NCBI GenBank assembly: GCA_023105745.1
Contig: JALGQZ010000008.1
Span: 24,007,866-24,071,865 of the forward strand
Direction: 5' to 3'
Length of the DNA: 64,000 bases
Source: Austropuccinia psidii
Lineage: Eukaryota; Basidiomycota; Pucciniomycetes; Pucciniales; Sphaerophragmiaceae
In this document: one piece after another, positions 24,905 to 37,720 of the stretch
Numbering within the stretch: position 1 is the first letter of the stretch
Layout of the letters: every line of letters begins with the position of its first letter
Translations under genes and position numbers: made by a program
The notes under the pieces: generated by a model
What the model was told of the DNA's origin: nothing
Seen by the model: the letters and a program-made list of their open reading frames with translations, nothing else
The model's database searches: none

Positions 24905-27900
24905 TGTAAGGTGTGGATATGAAACTTTGATTAAAAATCAATTACTTTTCCTGTCCTCGAAATTTGTATAAGGTAAAAATCAATTAAAAGTAGTAAAGAA
25001 TATTATTTTTAAGAGAAAACACGCCAATTTTATTGTTTATAGCTTTATTAGTATAAAAAAATAATATTATAAAGATTTATTGTCTTACCAACAATAAAAA
25101 TTTATCCAAAAAATACTCTACAAGAGATATTTTAAGGCTACAAAAGAAATTTCTTCAAGAGCAATTTCAATTGGAATTAATTGAGCAAAGAACTGCAAGC
25201 AATTAATTAAAGAACAAAGTCTTTAAAAAGAATATTAAAGAGAAAAAACGCCCAAAAGTGACCAGAGTGAATTTGGAAACAAGATGACAAAGCTTACAGT
25301 GATGAAAGATGCTTTAATTGACTTTTGGGGTGGTTCAGGGGTAAAAATGATTATAAGAGTTACAAACAATGATTATAATGATTTTTCACGTGGTTAAAAG
25401 GTTTAAAATGATTTAATAAAGGTGGTTGGAATCTCTTCTTCATTGGTTTAACAATGTTTAAACTAATTATAAAAGGAAAAGATTCTAGCATGAAGAGAAA
25501 AGTGGGGCAAAGAAGACATTCTTTTATAGCCATCAATTCTCTTACTCCAAAAGTAAAATTTACTCTTGTCAGTCGTAAAAAACAGTCTGACAACAGAAAA
25601 GCCAATTATGGCATCATTGAACCCTGGTTTAGACCAAAAAGGGCTGGTTTAAGCCATTTTTAGCCATTTTAGACCCTTAAATCAGCCATTACTATAGCAA
25701 TACCAGTCCTAGAGCCTTCAAAACACGTCAGAATGTGTGTCAGAGGCGTAGAAACCAGTTAAAACTGTTTTTACTATCATTGTTTTATCTTAAGGGTAGT
25801 TTTACCCTCTTGGCAACAGCTAAAACTACCCCAGTTGGTATCAAAACCTCATCATCAATTGAGTCCACAGACCCTGTAACTCAATTCCAGGCCAAAAGTG
25901 ATGAACCTTTGCGTGAATTTTGACATCCCACGCCTGTCAGCAAGGACTTTGGGGGTCTAGCTCCCCCTTAGAGCTGAAGTTCCTTTCCCCCCCCAAATTT
26001 AATCTTTCCAATTTATTTTTCCTTTAATTCCTCATCATGTATTATACTTATAATTTACATATGTAATTCGATTGAATTGTACAATACGATACAGTAGTAA
26101 TTGACACCTCATATGTAAATCAAAGCTCACTTATGTAATACACCCGCAAATTTTGACATTTCAATTGAATTCAATTGAAAATACTTCAATTCCTCATAAC
26201 TTCTAAACTAAACACAAAACCTCAATTTTAACACAGAATTCAATAGTTAACACCACATGTGGTGTGAATTAAATTAAGGTTTTGAGGATTTTCAACTTTT
26301 GTATTGAAAATACTAAAAACTTAATTTAAGCTTATTTAGAGTTGAGTTACAAGAATTTCACTCAGACGTGACCCCACCTGATTTTTTATGAGGAATCCAA
26401 TGGTGAAATAATTTTTACATATTTATTTCTTGGATAAAAGTTGTGAGCCTTAGAGGTAATTTCATATACCCAGAAGACCACAAATACAAAAATAACATAT
26501 TAATATAAATAAAATGAATTTATTTATATTATAAAAATCAAAATATAAATATAAAATTATATTAAAAATAAAAAATTAATTTCAATTTAAGAATAAAAAT
26601 ACATTAAATTTTGTAAGTATAAAATTACATTTATACTTGAAAAATTTAAGTAAAAATAAAATTTTAACAAAATTGTGAAAAAATGAATAAATTTGGAAAA
26701 AGGTTAAATAAAAATTATTATAAATTTTTATTCAATAAATAAACACATAAAAATTGTTCCACCATTGGATTCCTCATAAAAAATCAGGTGGGGTCACCTC
26801 TGAGTGAAATTCTTGTAACTCAACTCTAAATAAGCTTAAATTAAGTTTTTAGTATTTTCAATACAAAAGTTGAAAATCCTCAAAACCTTAATTTAATTCA
26901 CACCACATGTGGTGTTAACCATCAAAATTTGTGTTAAAATTGAGGTTTTGTGTTTAGTTTAGAAGTTGTGAGGAATTGAAGTATTTTCAATTGAATTCAA
27001 TTGAAATGTCAAAATGTGCGCATGTATTACATAAGTGAACTTTGATTTACATATCAGGTGTCAATTATTACTGTATTTTACTGTACAATTGAATTGAATT
27101 ACATATGTAAATTATAAGTATAATACATGATGAGGAATTAAAGGAAAAATAAATTGGAAAGATTAAATTTGGGGGGGAAAAGGAACTCCAGCTCTAAGGG
27201 GGAGCTAGACCCCCAAAATCCTTGCTGACAGGCGTGGGATGTCAAAATTCACGCAAAAGTTTGTCACTTTTGGCCTGGAATTTAGTTACAGGGTCTGTGG
27301 ACTCAATTGATGATGAGGTTTTGATACCAACTGGGGTAGTTTTAGCTGTTGCCAAGAGGGTAAAACTACCCTTAAGATAAAAAAATCATAGTAAAAACAG
27401 TTTTAACTGGTTTCTACGCCTCTGACACACATTCTGACGTGTTTTGAAGGCTCTAGGCCTGGTATTGCTATAGTAATGGCTGATTTAAGGGTCAAAAATG
27501 GCTAAAAATGTCTAAAAATGGCTTAAACCAGCCCTTTTTGGTCTAAACCAGGGTTCAATGATGCCATAATTGGCTTTTCAGTTGTCAGACTGTTTTTCAC
27601 GACTGAAATGAGTAGATTTTACTTTTGGAGTAAGAGAATTGATGGCTATAAAAGAATGTATTCTTTGCCCCACTTTTCTCTTCATGTTAGAATCTTTTCC
27701 TTTTATAATTAGTTTAAAAATTGTTAAACCAATCAATAAAAGATTCCAACCATCTTTCTTATATCATTTTAAACCTTTTAACCACGTGAAAAAATCATTA
27801 TAATCATTGTTTGTAACTCTTATAATCATTTTTACCCCTGAACCACCCCAAAAGTGAATTAAAGCATCTTTCATCACTGTAAACTTTGTCACTTTGTTTC

Positions 27901-28561
27901 CAAATTCACTCTGGTCACTTTTGGGCATGATTTCTGCTTAATATTCTTTTTAAAGACTTTGTTCTTTAATTAATTGCTTGCAGTTCTTTGCTCAATTAAT
28001 TCCAATTGAAATTGCTCTTGAAGAAATTTCTTTTGTAGCCTTAAAATATCTGTTGTAGAGTATTTTTTGGATAAATTTTTATTGTTGGTAAAACAATAAA
28101 TTTTTATAATATTATTGTTTTATACTAATAAAGTTATAAACAATAAAATTGGCGTGTTTTCTCTTAAAAACAATATTCCATACTATTTTTAAGTGATTTT
28201 TACCTTATACAAATTTTGAGGACAGGAAAAGTACTTGATTTTTAATCAAAGTTTTCTATCCACACCTTACAAAAGTTATAATAATTTTTATTTAACTTTT
28301 TTCCAAATTTATTTATTTTTTCACAATTTTGTTAAAATTTCATGTTTACTTAATTTTTTCAAGTATAAATGTAATTTTATACTTACAAAACTTAATGTAT
28401 TTTTATTTTTAAATTTTAATTGATTTTTTATTTTTAATATAATTTTATATTTATATTTTTCTTTTTATTTTAATAATATAAATAAATTCATTTTCCTTAT
28501 ATTAATGTTATTTTTGTATTTGTGGTCTTTTGGGTATATGAAATTACCTCTAAGGCTCACA
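24905..28561 (-). repeat. 3' LTR of E3 (LTR-C), interrupted
   Basis: Runs from TGTAAGGTGTGG to GGCTCACA, split by the plus-sense LTR-C at 26442-28271. Without the insert it is about 1822 bp, close to the 1803-bp 5' LTR. Confidence 0.92.
26442..28271 (+). repeat. solo LTR-C, plus-sense, inside E3's 3' LTR
   Basis: 1830 bp, TGTGAGCCTTAGAGG to CACACCTTACA, flanked by AAAGT at 26437-26441 and again at 28272-28276. No internal element sequence, hence a solo LTR. It lies in the opposite orientation to its host LTR, giving an inverted repeat with arms of about 1.53 kb. Confidence 0.95.
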
Positions 28562-28580
28562 TTCCCTCCTCCTAAAAAGG
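28562..28580 (-). promoter_or_regulatory. polypurine tract of E3
   Basis: Minus strand CCTTTTTAGGAGGAGGGAA immediately before the LTR start TGTGAGCC; homologous to the tract of E1. Confidence 0.7.
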
Positions 28581-28584
28581 AATA

Positions 28585-31500
28585 TTACTTTGTAATATTG
28601 GTGTTTCCAGTGTGTCTGAATCTCCTGAGGAGTTTGGTAGCTTCTGGTATATCTTTTTCTTCTAACCATTCATCTTCACAAGTTGGGTCACTGTACCTAA
28701 CAAGGTATTCCCTCACTTTCTTGGTTCTTAATTTCCTTTCTTTAAGAACTTTGGTAATTTTCTTAGTACCAGATGTCTCAATAGGAGGTATAACTTGGGG
28801 AATCTTATTCCTCAAGAGAAATTTCTCAGCATCACTAGATTTGTATGGCTTTATCAAGCTCACTGGAAATGTAGGATGCTTATTGCTAAGTTCTTCAGAT
28901 AACTCTACTTCAACAGCATTTTCTCCATGGAGGGCCTTAATCACAAAAGGTCCTGCAAAGGAGTATTTCAACTTTTTACATCCTTTGATGTTATTGAAGT
29001 TATTCTTGGATACAAGAACTAGGTCCCCCACTTTGAAATCTGGAGTTGCATGTGATTTATCCCATTTTTCTTTAGCATATGCAAAAGAGTCCTCCATGCA
29101 CCTTACTGCATGCTTTCTAGCTTTGTCTAGCATCCCTTTGAAGCTAGCAGCTGTGGGATGTATTTCAATTAAGTCTTTCCTCAAGGAATCTTGCGGTAAC
29201 TTGGGGTTCCATCCTTTTTCTAGAATAGCAGGAGTCTGATTGGTACTGGCATGGATTGATTTTTTATATGCTAATTCTAGTGCTGGCAAAAGAGTACACC
29301 AATCATGGGTAAATCTATCACAATCTTTGAATTCAAGGCCATATGCACAAAATCTTCTCACCATGTCCCCTAAGGTTTGGATCATCCTTTCAGCAAGGCT
29401 GTCAGTTTCTGGGTGGTAGGCTGGAGAGAAAGACAGTTTAGTGCCAAATAATTGATGAATATTTGTCCATAGTGCTGAAGTGAATTTGGGATCTCTATCA
29501 CTGATGATATTTGTAAATATCCCAGTCCATGACACTACTCTATTTCATATCAGAAGAGCTGTATCCATGGCTGTATCATCCTTGTGACATGGTAAAAAGA
29601 TTGGAGTTTTACTGAATCTGTCCACAATTACTAGGCAAGCATTATAGCTTCTATCACCTCCTGGTGGTAGGCCAGTTACCCAATCCATATGGACAATTTC
29701 CCAAGGTCTGTTTGGTTCTTGAATTTTTATCATATTTCCAAGTCTCTTGCCAGTGGATTTATTTGCCTTTTGGCATCTGTCACAGGTTTTGCAATACTCT
29801 GCAACATCTTCCTGCCACATTGGCCGCCATATGCAGGTCTTTACTTTCCCTCTTGTTCTCTCTTCAGAAAGATGTCCTGAAAAGGGACTATCATGGCATT
29901 CTTTCAGTACAAGATTGATTCATGACCTGTCTACAACTGTCATGACACACGTGTGCTTGGTTCTGTGGTAAATTATACCATCCAGTAGGTGAAATCCTCC
30001 TTCATCATAAGATTTTCTCCATACTTCATCCAAGGCATGTATTAGAGAGTTGTATTTACAGTCTTTGTTAAGTAATTGGCATAAGATGCTACAATTCTTA
30101 TCTTGAGTGTAACTACTTCTGACTTCTTCAAAGAAGGTGGTGTTCAAGTCTGTAACACTTATTACTTCTATTGGAATTTGTGGTGAAGCTTCTTCTGGAA
30201 CATAAGCAGGATTATCAATATTATTTGGTAATGGCCATCTGCTTAGTCCATCTGCATTCTTATGAATATTCCCATCCTTATGAACAATAGTCATATTGCC
30301 TCTGTATTCTTGTATGGCTATTTGCCATCTGAGCATGTGTCTGTTGGGTGTTTTCATGTTCAAAAGTGATTTGACAGCTGTACAATCTGTTATCACCTCA
30401 AAAACACATCCCTCTAAGAAGTAGTTCAATTTCTCCAAGGCCCAGACAAGGCATAGACATTCCATCTGACGTGCTCCATATCTGGCTTCAGTTGGTTTGA
30501 TTTTCCTGGATATGAAAAATATGGGTCCTTCTATAGGTTTATCATTTATGAACTGAACTTGGTGAAGTGCAGCACCTAGTCCATCCCCTGAGGCATCAAT
30601 ATACAGTTTGAAAGGCAATTTAAAGTCTGGCATCAGTAAGAGTGGAGCAGTGGTCAATGCTTCTCTTACAGACTCAAAGGCTTTGACTCTGTCAACAGTC
30701 ATTTCAAATACTGTGTCTTTGTCACACAATTTATAAAGGCCTTGCTATGGATGCAAAATCTTTAATGTGTTGCCTGTAATATCCTGAAAAACCTAAGAAT
30801 GACTGAATTTCCTTCTTGTTCTGAGGAATTGGTTTTAGCAATACTGCTGCAACTTTGCTTTTGTCAATTCCAAGGGACAAACCAGATACAATATGTCCTA
30901 GTGCCTTAAGTTCTTTGAATCCAAAATGGCATTTATTCAAGGAGATTTTCATGTTGACTGATTGAATTTTTGTCAAAACTCTGGACAATCTGTACATGTG
31001 CTCTTCCCAAGTCTTGGAACAGACAATAATGTCATCAATGTAAATGATTAACCATCCCTATGAGAGTTCTTCAGGGAAAATTTCATTCATCATTCTTTGA
31101 AAGTGTGAAGGTGCATTTTTAATACCAAAGGGCATCCTCAAGTATTCATACACTCCACAATGAACTATAATTCTCGAGTATATTCTTGCTCTTGGTGTCA
31201 CCACATTTTGTTGGAATCCTTTAAGGGCATCCATAGTGGTTATATACACTGCTTGAGATATTTGAGTAAGGGCAATTTGGATTTTTGGTATTGGGTATCT
31301 GTATGGAACAGTGTAAGTGTTCAGAGCTCTAAAGTCCCCAACCATTCTGGATTTTCCATTGTGCCACGCCACTATGACTGGTGTAGTTATTTCTACTTCT
31401 TCACTGTGGCCTACTTTTCTTATTACACCAAGGTCTAGAAGTTCTTTGATATGAATTTTAGAGCGTCTCTTGATTTTGGACTTTCTGGATAAGCAGGTCT

Positions 31501-33846
31501 TCTTAAGAGCGGTGGATAAGGTCTTTCAATGTTAAGAATGATGTCAACTTCATGACCAATACTTGCTCCTAGAGGTTGTTTGTCTGTAGCAAATGCTCCT
31601 CTGTGGTCATACAAAAGGGAAGAAAGTTCATTTTCTTGTTTATCAGTCAGATGAAGGCTTATTTCATCCTCATTTAACTGTTCAGACTTGAATCTCTCTA
31701 ACTCTAAGTTGACTGGTGATACTTTGTTTACTGTAATTTGTCTTTTAAATGGTAAAAAGGCAAATTTTTGGCGATTATTGTTCCCAATAGTAAAGTATCT
31801 GTCTTTGTTATTTTGCAAATCTCTCCCATACATGATTAAATAGTCATTTCCCAATATAAAATGGGTACTAGAGAAATTCTCCATAACAAAAAATTCAACT
31901 GTGATTCTTAAATTCCCATTTATGTGTGGGAATATTACATTGGTCTCAAAGATTCCTAATGCTTTCATTGGATTACTTGCACTGTTGAATTTTATACCAT
32001 CAATTGGTAACAATTGGTCTTCAAAATTTGGTACACAAGTCTTAAGAAAAGATTTTCCAACACAAGAGCAGAAGGCTCCTGGGTCAAGCAAAAGTTTGGT
32101 GGGCTTGTTGTCAATTACCACTTCTGTTATACAGGAGTTACCAGCTGTATAACCTTTTCCTCTGTTTGGTTTTGTCTTCATAAGTTGTTCATCTTGAACT
32201 TTTGATAAATCAACTTGACCATTGCTCAATTGTGGCAAGTGGGAATAAGATTCCATGATGTCAAAAGTGGCATTGATATTTTCTATATCTTTTGAAGATT
32301 CAGAAAATATGGATGACTTATCATCTGAATTGTCTTCAATTATGTCTTCTTTTTCAACATCTGGTTCCTTTTCAATGTCAATTTCATTGATTTCCCCCCT
32401 TTTTGGACATGTATTGGCTAAATGGGTGGTGCTTTGGCAAATATGGCACTTTCTGACTGTATCTGCAGATTTATACTTAATATTACTAGAATTTTCTTTG
32501 GGGTTTTTGTCCACAGAATCTTTCCAAGGTGTATTAAACCTTGTTTTCAGATTCACCCTAGTAGAACTAATTTTGGTTCTGGTGGTTACTTCTTCTAGTA
32601 TATTGATAATATCCTCTGCTGAAGATTCTTCAGTAGTCCTGCTTTTGACAGCATGCTCTAAGTCACCTCCACATTGTCTCAGAATTTTTCTATGGATCAT
32701 AGATTCTGACATGTCTGGATATAATGCTGTTAATCTGTCTTTTTGTTGGCAAAACCATGGTAAAGCTTTGTCTTTATCAGCATTAAATCTGGAAGATTCA
32801 AAGGCTGTTTCAACTTTAAACCTCCAAGCATCATTTGCCCATTTGTTGATGATTTGGGTTTTCCACCAAGTCCAATTCTGGTGTTAATGTGCTTGTCTTA
32901 TTTTGATGTACCATCTGTGAGCTGATCTGGTAAACAAGGAGTTAAACCTGGCTGTTACCAATCTGTCTGGTAATTCAAAATCCTCTTTGATCATGTCAAT
33001 ACCTCTAATGAACTCCATATGGTCATACTCTCCTTCACCACTGGAATGAGGCCATTCTTTAAGTTTTGGAACTTCTTTCAAGAGTGCTTGGCCCATTGAT
33101 GGTTCCAAGTTATGAAAAGAAGTGGATAATTCATTTTTTAATTGTGAATTATCAGGATCCAATACTTGTGGATTTGGAATTCTTGTGCCCTCATTTTGAT
33201 TTAGAGGTGTAGACATTCTTGGTAAGGTGTTCAGTATTTGTTCAATGTCATTCATTTTACTGTTGATACACCTTTGGAAATTTCTGTATTCATGTTGGAA
33301 GCTTTGTATTAAATTTATGACTTCAATTTTATACATGTCTTACTTATGTGTCAGTTCTTGCCATAACTCTGTCTGTCTTGTATTATCAGCAGTTACTTGG
33401 TTCAATTTCATTGATAATTTTGATACTTCTTCTTGTGAAGCATCAAAACACTGTTTCAAGGCAATGGTATATGTCTTTACTTCAGTAAATGAATTTGAAA
33501 TGTCATCAAGGACTTTCTTGTTATCTGTTTTGATAATATTTATGGCTTGTTTAATTCTTGTTTCAATTATGTCATCAATATTGAATTTAGAATATTTATC
33601 TGTTAATTCTTTAATAATAGCAGATTGTTCATTGATTTTATTGCTAGAAGAATTATCATTATTGGAGTTTTTAATTGTTCTTAAAACTTTTTCAAAACAC
33701 ATAAGTGTTTCATTAATTTGGCACAGACTCAGGTTGTTTGTCTTAATGTTGTTACAAATGGTTTCATTTTTATCAGAAAGATGTTTTTTTACATCATTTA
33801 TAGCATCATACAGCTCTGGGAAGGAATCAAATATATCAAAAATCAT
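28585..33846 (-). pseudogene. E3 gag-pol (broken)
   Basis: Start ATG at 33846-33844, overlapping the ORF1 stop; natural stop at 28585. Domains: coiled region, capsid-like part (~33,040), zinc knuckle CHICQSTTHLANTC (~32,440, intact), protease with DPGAF instead of DTG (~32,085), RT with YIDD (~31,040), RNase H (~30,600), integrase zinc finger and core (29,300-29,900), chromodomain-like end (~28,700). Nonsense codons at 33340, 32884, 31058, 29920 and 29545. A one-base loss near 31,455 and a two-base loss near 30,740 together restore the frame. Same subfamily as E1, sister to E2. Confidence 0.92.
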
Positions 33847-34442
33847 TTTAGGAATCTTAATCTGGCTTCCTCCTTCTTCTGTAATTCCATCATGGTTCTG
33901 GCCATCTGAAATACATTTTCCATGGCATCCTGCTGAATCTTTGGAATTCTGTAGCCCTGGCTGTAAGGGTCTGGGGCTGGTGTCTTCCCTTTGCCCTTGT
34001 TTGGAACTTGTGGCTGTTTTTTCACGTTGGAATTTCTGCTGCTGGCCACTGGGGCTGTTTTTGGCACTGATTTGGGTGGTGGAGGGTTGTTTTTCCTCTA
34101 TTCTAGTGTCAAAAGCATCATGTTTTTCTTCTCCATCAATGGATGCCATCCATTGAGCAATTTGCAAGTGTTGGGATGGCCCAGGAATTTTCTTACTGTC
34201 AAGTAAGAATTCATGCAATTCTTCCTCAGGTCTGCAACGATCTGGTACTCCTTGAATTGAAGTGCATTGTTGTATGCACTTTGGCTGGCTTTGTATATGT
34301 CCACAGAGGCTTGTTGTGGCGGTGTCATCTCTTTTTGAAGGTAAAATAGTATTATCAGCTTCAGAATGACCCAATTTAGTTTTTTGGAAGTCATCAACTG
34401 ACCCTTTTCCTTCTGTACCTGATTGGCCTCTGCCATAATCAC
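33843..34442 (-). pseudogene. E3 ORF1, unknown basic protein
   Basis: Counterpart of E2 ORF1 in the frame ending TGA at 33843-33845. It keeps NSYLTVRKFLG and LLNGWHPL (~34,150-34,215) and YSQGYRIPK with MARTMMEL (~33,890-33,965), plus a Lys-rich middle. TAG at 34098 interrupts it. Its stop overlaps the gag-pol ATG as ATGA. The 5' exon structure is unclear: an acceptor near 34,350 or 34,490 is possible. The gag-pol frame is also open across this stretch from 34506, which may be chance. Confidence 0.6.
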
Positions 34443-34556
34443 GTCTATTACCTTTTTGGGAGCTTCCTGAGGGGTTGTAGCTGGCTCCTGACATGGTTGA
34501 AGGCATAATTATGGTTTAAAAAGGCTTAAAATAGTATTTTTACGTCAAAAACTTAC

Positions 34557-34754
34557 TATTGGCCAAATTCTTAGCTTTCTGAAGGGTATTACTTATGTCC
34601 AAGTTAATCAATTCAGAAGATATTGGTTCAGGTTGGTTATTCTGAGTCACAATAACAGTACTATTATGATCAGAACTAACAGTACTGGCAGGGATAATGC
34701 TGGTTACTGTTGAGGCTGTTTCAATGTTTTCCTGTCTTACCACATTGTAAGACA
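34557..34754 (-). other. possible leader exon of E3
   Basis: On the minus strand TTTTAG precedes and GTAAGT follows a 198-bp stretch open in one frame (VSYNVVRQENIETAS start) with no ATG. Same position and borders as in E2 and E4. Function unknown. Confidence 0.35.
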
Positions 34755-34981
34755 CTAAAATTAATGAAAAAGCCAATTAATTAAGTAAAAAAAAGGTTAT
34801 TTCAAAAAAAAAGAAATAAAAATATAACCCTCACTTATAATATGAAAAAAATTATTTTTTATGGATTTTTTGGATTATAAGTATTTTTTATATGTTTTTT
34901 AAATTTTTCAATATAAGAAAAAAGATTTAAAAAGAGTAAAAAATTATGTCACAGGTAAAATATCAGGGATGTGCCCCCAAA
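34755..34981 (-). other. E3 leader
   Basis: AT-rich, non-coding. Directly after the 5' LTR comes TTTGGGGGCACATCCC, the counterpart of the primer-binding-like motif of E2. Confidence 0.5.
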
Positions 34982-36784
34982 TGTAAGGTGTGGATATGAA
35001 AATTTGATTAAAAATCAAGTACTTTTCCTTTCCTCAAAATTTGTATAAGGTAAAAATCAATTAAAAATAGTAAAGAATATTATTTTCAAGAGAAAACACG
35101 CCAATTCTATTGTTTATAACTTTATCAGTATAGAACAATAATATCATAAAGATTTATTGTTTTACCAACAATAAAAATTTATCCAAAAAATACTCTACAA
35201 GAGATATTTCAGGGCTACAAAAGAAATTTCTTCAAGAGCAATTTCAATTGGAAGTAATTGAGAAAAGAACTGCAAGCAATTAATTAAAGAACAAAGTCTT
35301 TAAAAAGAATATTAAAGAGAAAACACGCCCATAAGTGACCAGAGTGAATTTGGAAACAAAGTGACAAAGTCTACAGTGATGAAAGATGCTTTAATTCACT
35401 TTTGGGGTGGTTCAGGGGTAAAAATGATTATAAGAGTTACAAACAATGATAATAATGATTTTTTCACGTGGTTATAAGGTTTAAAATGAATTAATAAAGG
35501 TGGTTGGAATCTTTTATTGATTGGTTTAACAATGTTTAAACTAATTATAAAAGGAAAAGATTCTAACATGAAGAGAAAAGTGGGGCAAAGAAGACATTCT
35601 TTTATAGCCATCAATTCTCTTACTCCAAAAGTAAAATTTACTCTTGTCAGTCGTGAAAAACAGTCTGACAACATAAAAGCCAATTATGGCATCATTGAAC
35701 CCTGGTTTAAGCCATTTTTAGCCATTTTAGACGCTTAAATCAGCCATTACTATAGCAATACCAGTCCTAGAGCCTTCAAAACACGTCAGGATGTGTGTCA
35801 GAGGTGTAGAAACCAGTTAAAACTGTGTTTACTATGATTGTTTTATCTTAAGGGTAGTTTTACCCTCTTGGCAACAGCTAAAACTACCCCAGTTGGTATC
35901 AAAACCTCATCATCAATTGAGTCCACAGACCCTGTAACTCAATTCCAGGCAAAAATTGATGAACTTTGGCGTGAATTTTGAAATCCCACGCCTGTCAGCA
36001 AGGATTGTGGGGGTCTAGCTCCCCCTTAGAGCTGGAGTTCCTTTTCCCCCCCAAATTTAATCTTTCCAATTTATTTTGCCTTTAATTCCTCATCATGTAT
36101 TATACTTATAATTTACATATGTAATTCAATTGAATTGTACAATACAATACAGTAGTAATTGACACCTCATATGTAAATCAAAGTTCACTTATGTAATACA
36201 CGTGCACGTTTTGACATTTCAATTCAATTCAATTGAAAATACTTCAATTCCTCATAACTTCTAAACTAAACACAACACCTCAATTTTAACACAAAATTTG
36301 ATGGTTAACACCACATGTGGTGTGAATTAAATTAAATTTTTGAGGGTTTTCAACTTTTGTATTGAAAATACTAAAAACTTAATTTAAGCTTATTTAGAGT
36401 TGAGTTACAAAAAGTTCACTCAGAGGTGACCCCACCTGATTTTTTATGAGGAATCCAATGGTGAAATAATTTTTACATATTTATTTCTTGGATAAATGTT
36501 ATAATAATTTTTATTTAACTTTTTTCCAAATTTATTTATTTTTTCACAATTTTGTTAAAATTCATGTTTACTTAATTTTTTCAAGTATAAATGTAATTTT
36601 ATACTTACAAAATTTAATGTATTTTTTTTTTAAATTTTAATTAATTTTTTATTTTTAATATAATCTTATATTTATATTTTGATTTTTATTTTAATAATAT
36701 AAATAAATTTATTTTATTTATATTAATATGTTATTTTTGTATTTGTGGTCTTTTGGGTATACGAAATTACCTCTAAGGCTCACA
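34982..36784 (-). repeat. 5' LTR of E3 (LTR-C)
   Basis: 1803 bp, TGTAAGGTGTGG to GGCTCACA on the plus strand, followed by the GATCT duplication. Pair of 24905-28561. Confidence 0.93.
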
Positions 36785-36789
36785 GATCT

Positions 36790-37170
36790 AGTACCTGAGC
36801 GTAAGGATGGTAAGCACATGTCAGCGGCATGTCGGGAAGGCACTATACAAGTGGAAAGATGGTAAGCGGCGTCAGAGGCATGTCGGGAGGTCACTGCAAG
36901 CGGTGTGGGAGGGCACTGCAAGCATAAGGATGATGAGCAGCATTGGAGGCATGTCGGGAAGGCACTATACAAGCGTAAGGATATTAAGGAGTGTCAGAGG
37001 CATTCCGGGAGGGTACTGCAAGCGTAAGGATGGTAAGGAGCATTGGAGGCATGTTGGGCGGGAACTGTAAGCGTAAGGATGTTAAGCAGCATTGGAGGCA
37101 TGTTGGGCGGGCACTGCAAGTATAAGGATAGTAAGCAGCATCAGAGGCGTGTTGGGCAGGTGCGAGGAGG
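36790..37170. repeat. 49-bp minisatellite
   Basis: GCGTAAGGAT-type anchors at 36922, 36973, 37022, 37071 and 37120 are spaced 49-51 bp, with the core GGAGGCATGTTGGGCGGG in each unit. About seven imperfect units. Clearly more GC-rich than its neighbours. The AAGCGTAAGG core is also in the 78-bp array at 19,3xx, which lay in the same locus before E3 inserted. Confidence 0.8.
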
Positions 37171-37720
37171 CGTAATGGGGGGTGAGGGTGGCGTCGGAGA
37201 GACAACTTGAGGGCCCCGCAGCAGCATAAGTATTGTAAGCCAAGGAGAAGATGAGGCGGGGGTGTGGAAGTGTAAGGAGTGGTGAGGGCGGAGATGGGGG
37301 GCAGTGTCAGAGTCTCACCTGGAGGCAGGTGCGGGCGCGTAAGCATGCTAAGCATCAGAGAGGATGAGGCGGGGAGGCAGAAGCCACTCAAGCGTGAGAG
37401 TAGGCATGGTAAAGGGGTGAGATGACCAGGCGGTGGGGCGGAAGTCTTCTCATGCACCAATATGAGCATGCCAAACTGCTGGGTAGTACCATGAGGTGTA
37501 ATTACCCAGACATTGTGAATAGTGTGGAAATGGGTTTGGGCTTTGAGTGACATTCTCAGGTGACACATGTGACAATTGACGTTGTCTTGATGCCGACGTG
37601 ACGTGACCCACTAAATCCAGTGACTATAAAGTGACACTAATGTTACTGAAGCAAGATTTTATACTGACCGCTGTGCGACGTGAAGTCAATTGCCAACAAT
37701 TGATGCAAAATCCACCCTGG
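37171..37720. other. GC-richer locus sequence, no gene
   Basis: Continues the old locus to the left end of E4. A minus-strand frame of about 190 codons (37568-36984) is open but rich in Leu, Pro and Ser and crosses the minisatellite; I take it as a by-product. Confidence 0.4.

Larger units (their letters stand above)
24905..36784 (-). mobile_element. E3, complete Ty3/gypsy element with target duplication
   Basis: Minus-strand element with both LTRs, ORF1 and gag-pol. It is flanked by identical GATCT at 24900-24904 and 36785-36789, so both borders are firm. Without the 1830-bp solo LTR in its 3' LTR (plus 5 bp duplication) it is about 10.0 kb, close to E2. It carries several nonsense codons and two frameshifts. 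It is the best available reference for the missing half of E1. Confidence 0.95.

Noticed and set aside
28505..29239. 244-codon plus-strand open frame
   Set aside because: Shadow of the E3 integrase C terminus; the same shadow appears in E1.
33227..34156. 309-codon plus-strand open frame
   Set aside because: Hydrophobic reverse-strand shadow of E3 gag and ORF1; no conservation in E2.
36984..37568. 194-codon minus-strand frame
   Set aside because: Low-complexity translation of the minisatellite and its neighbour.
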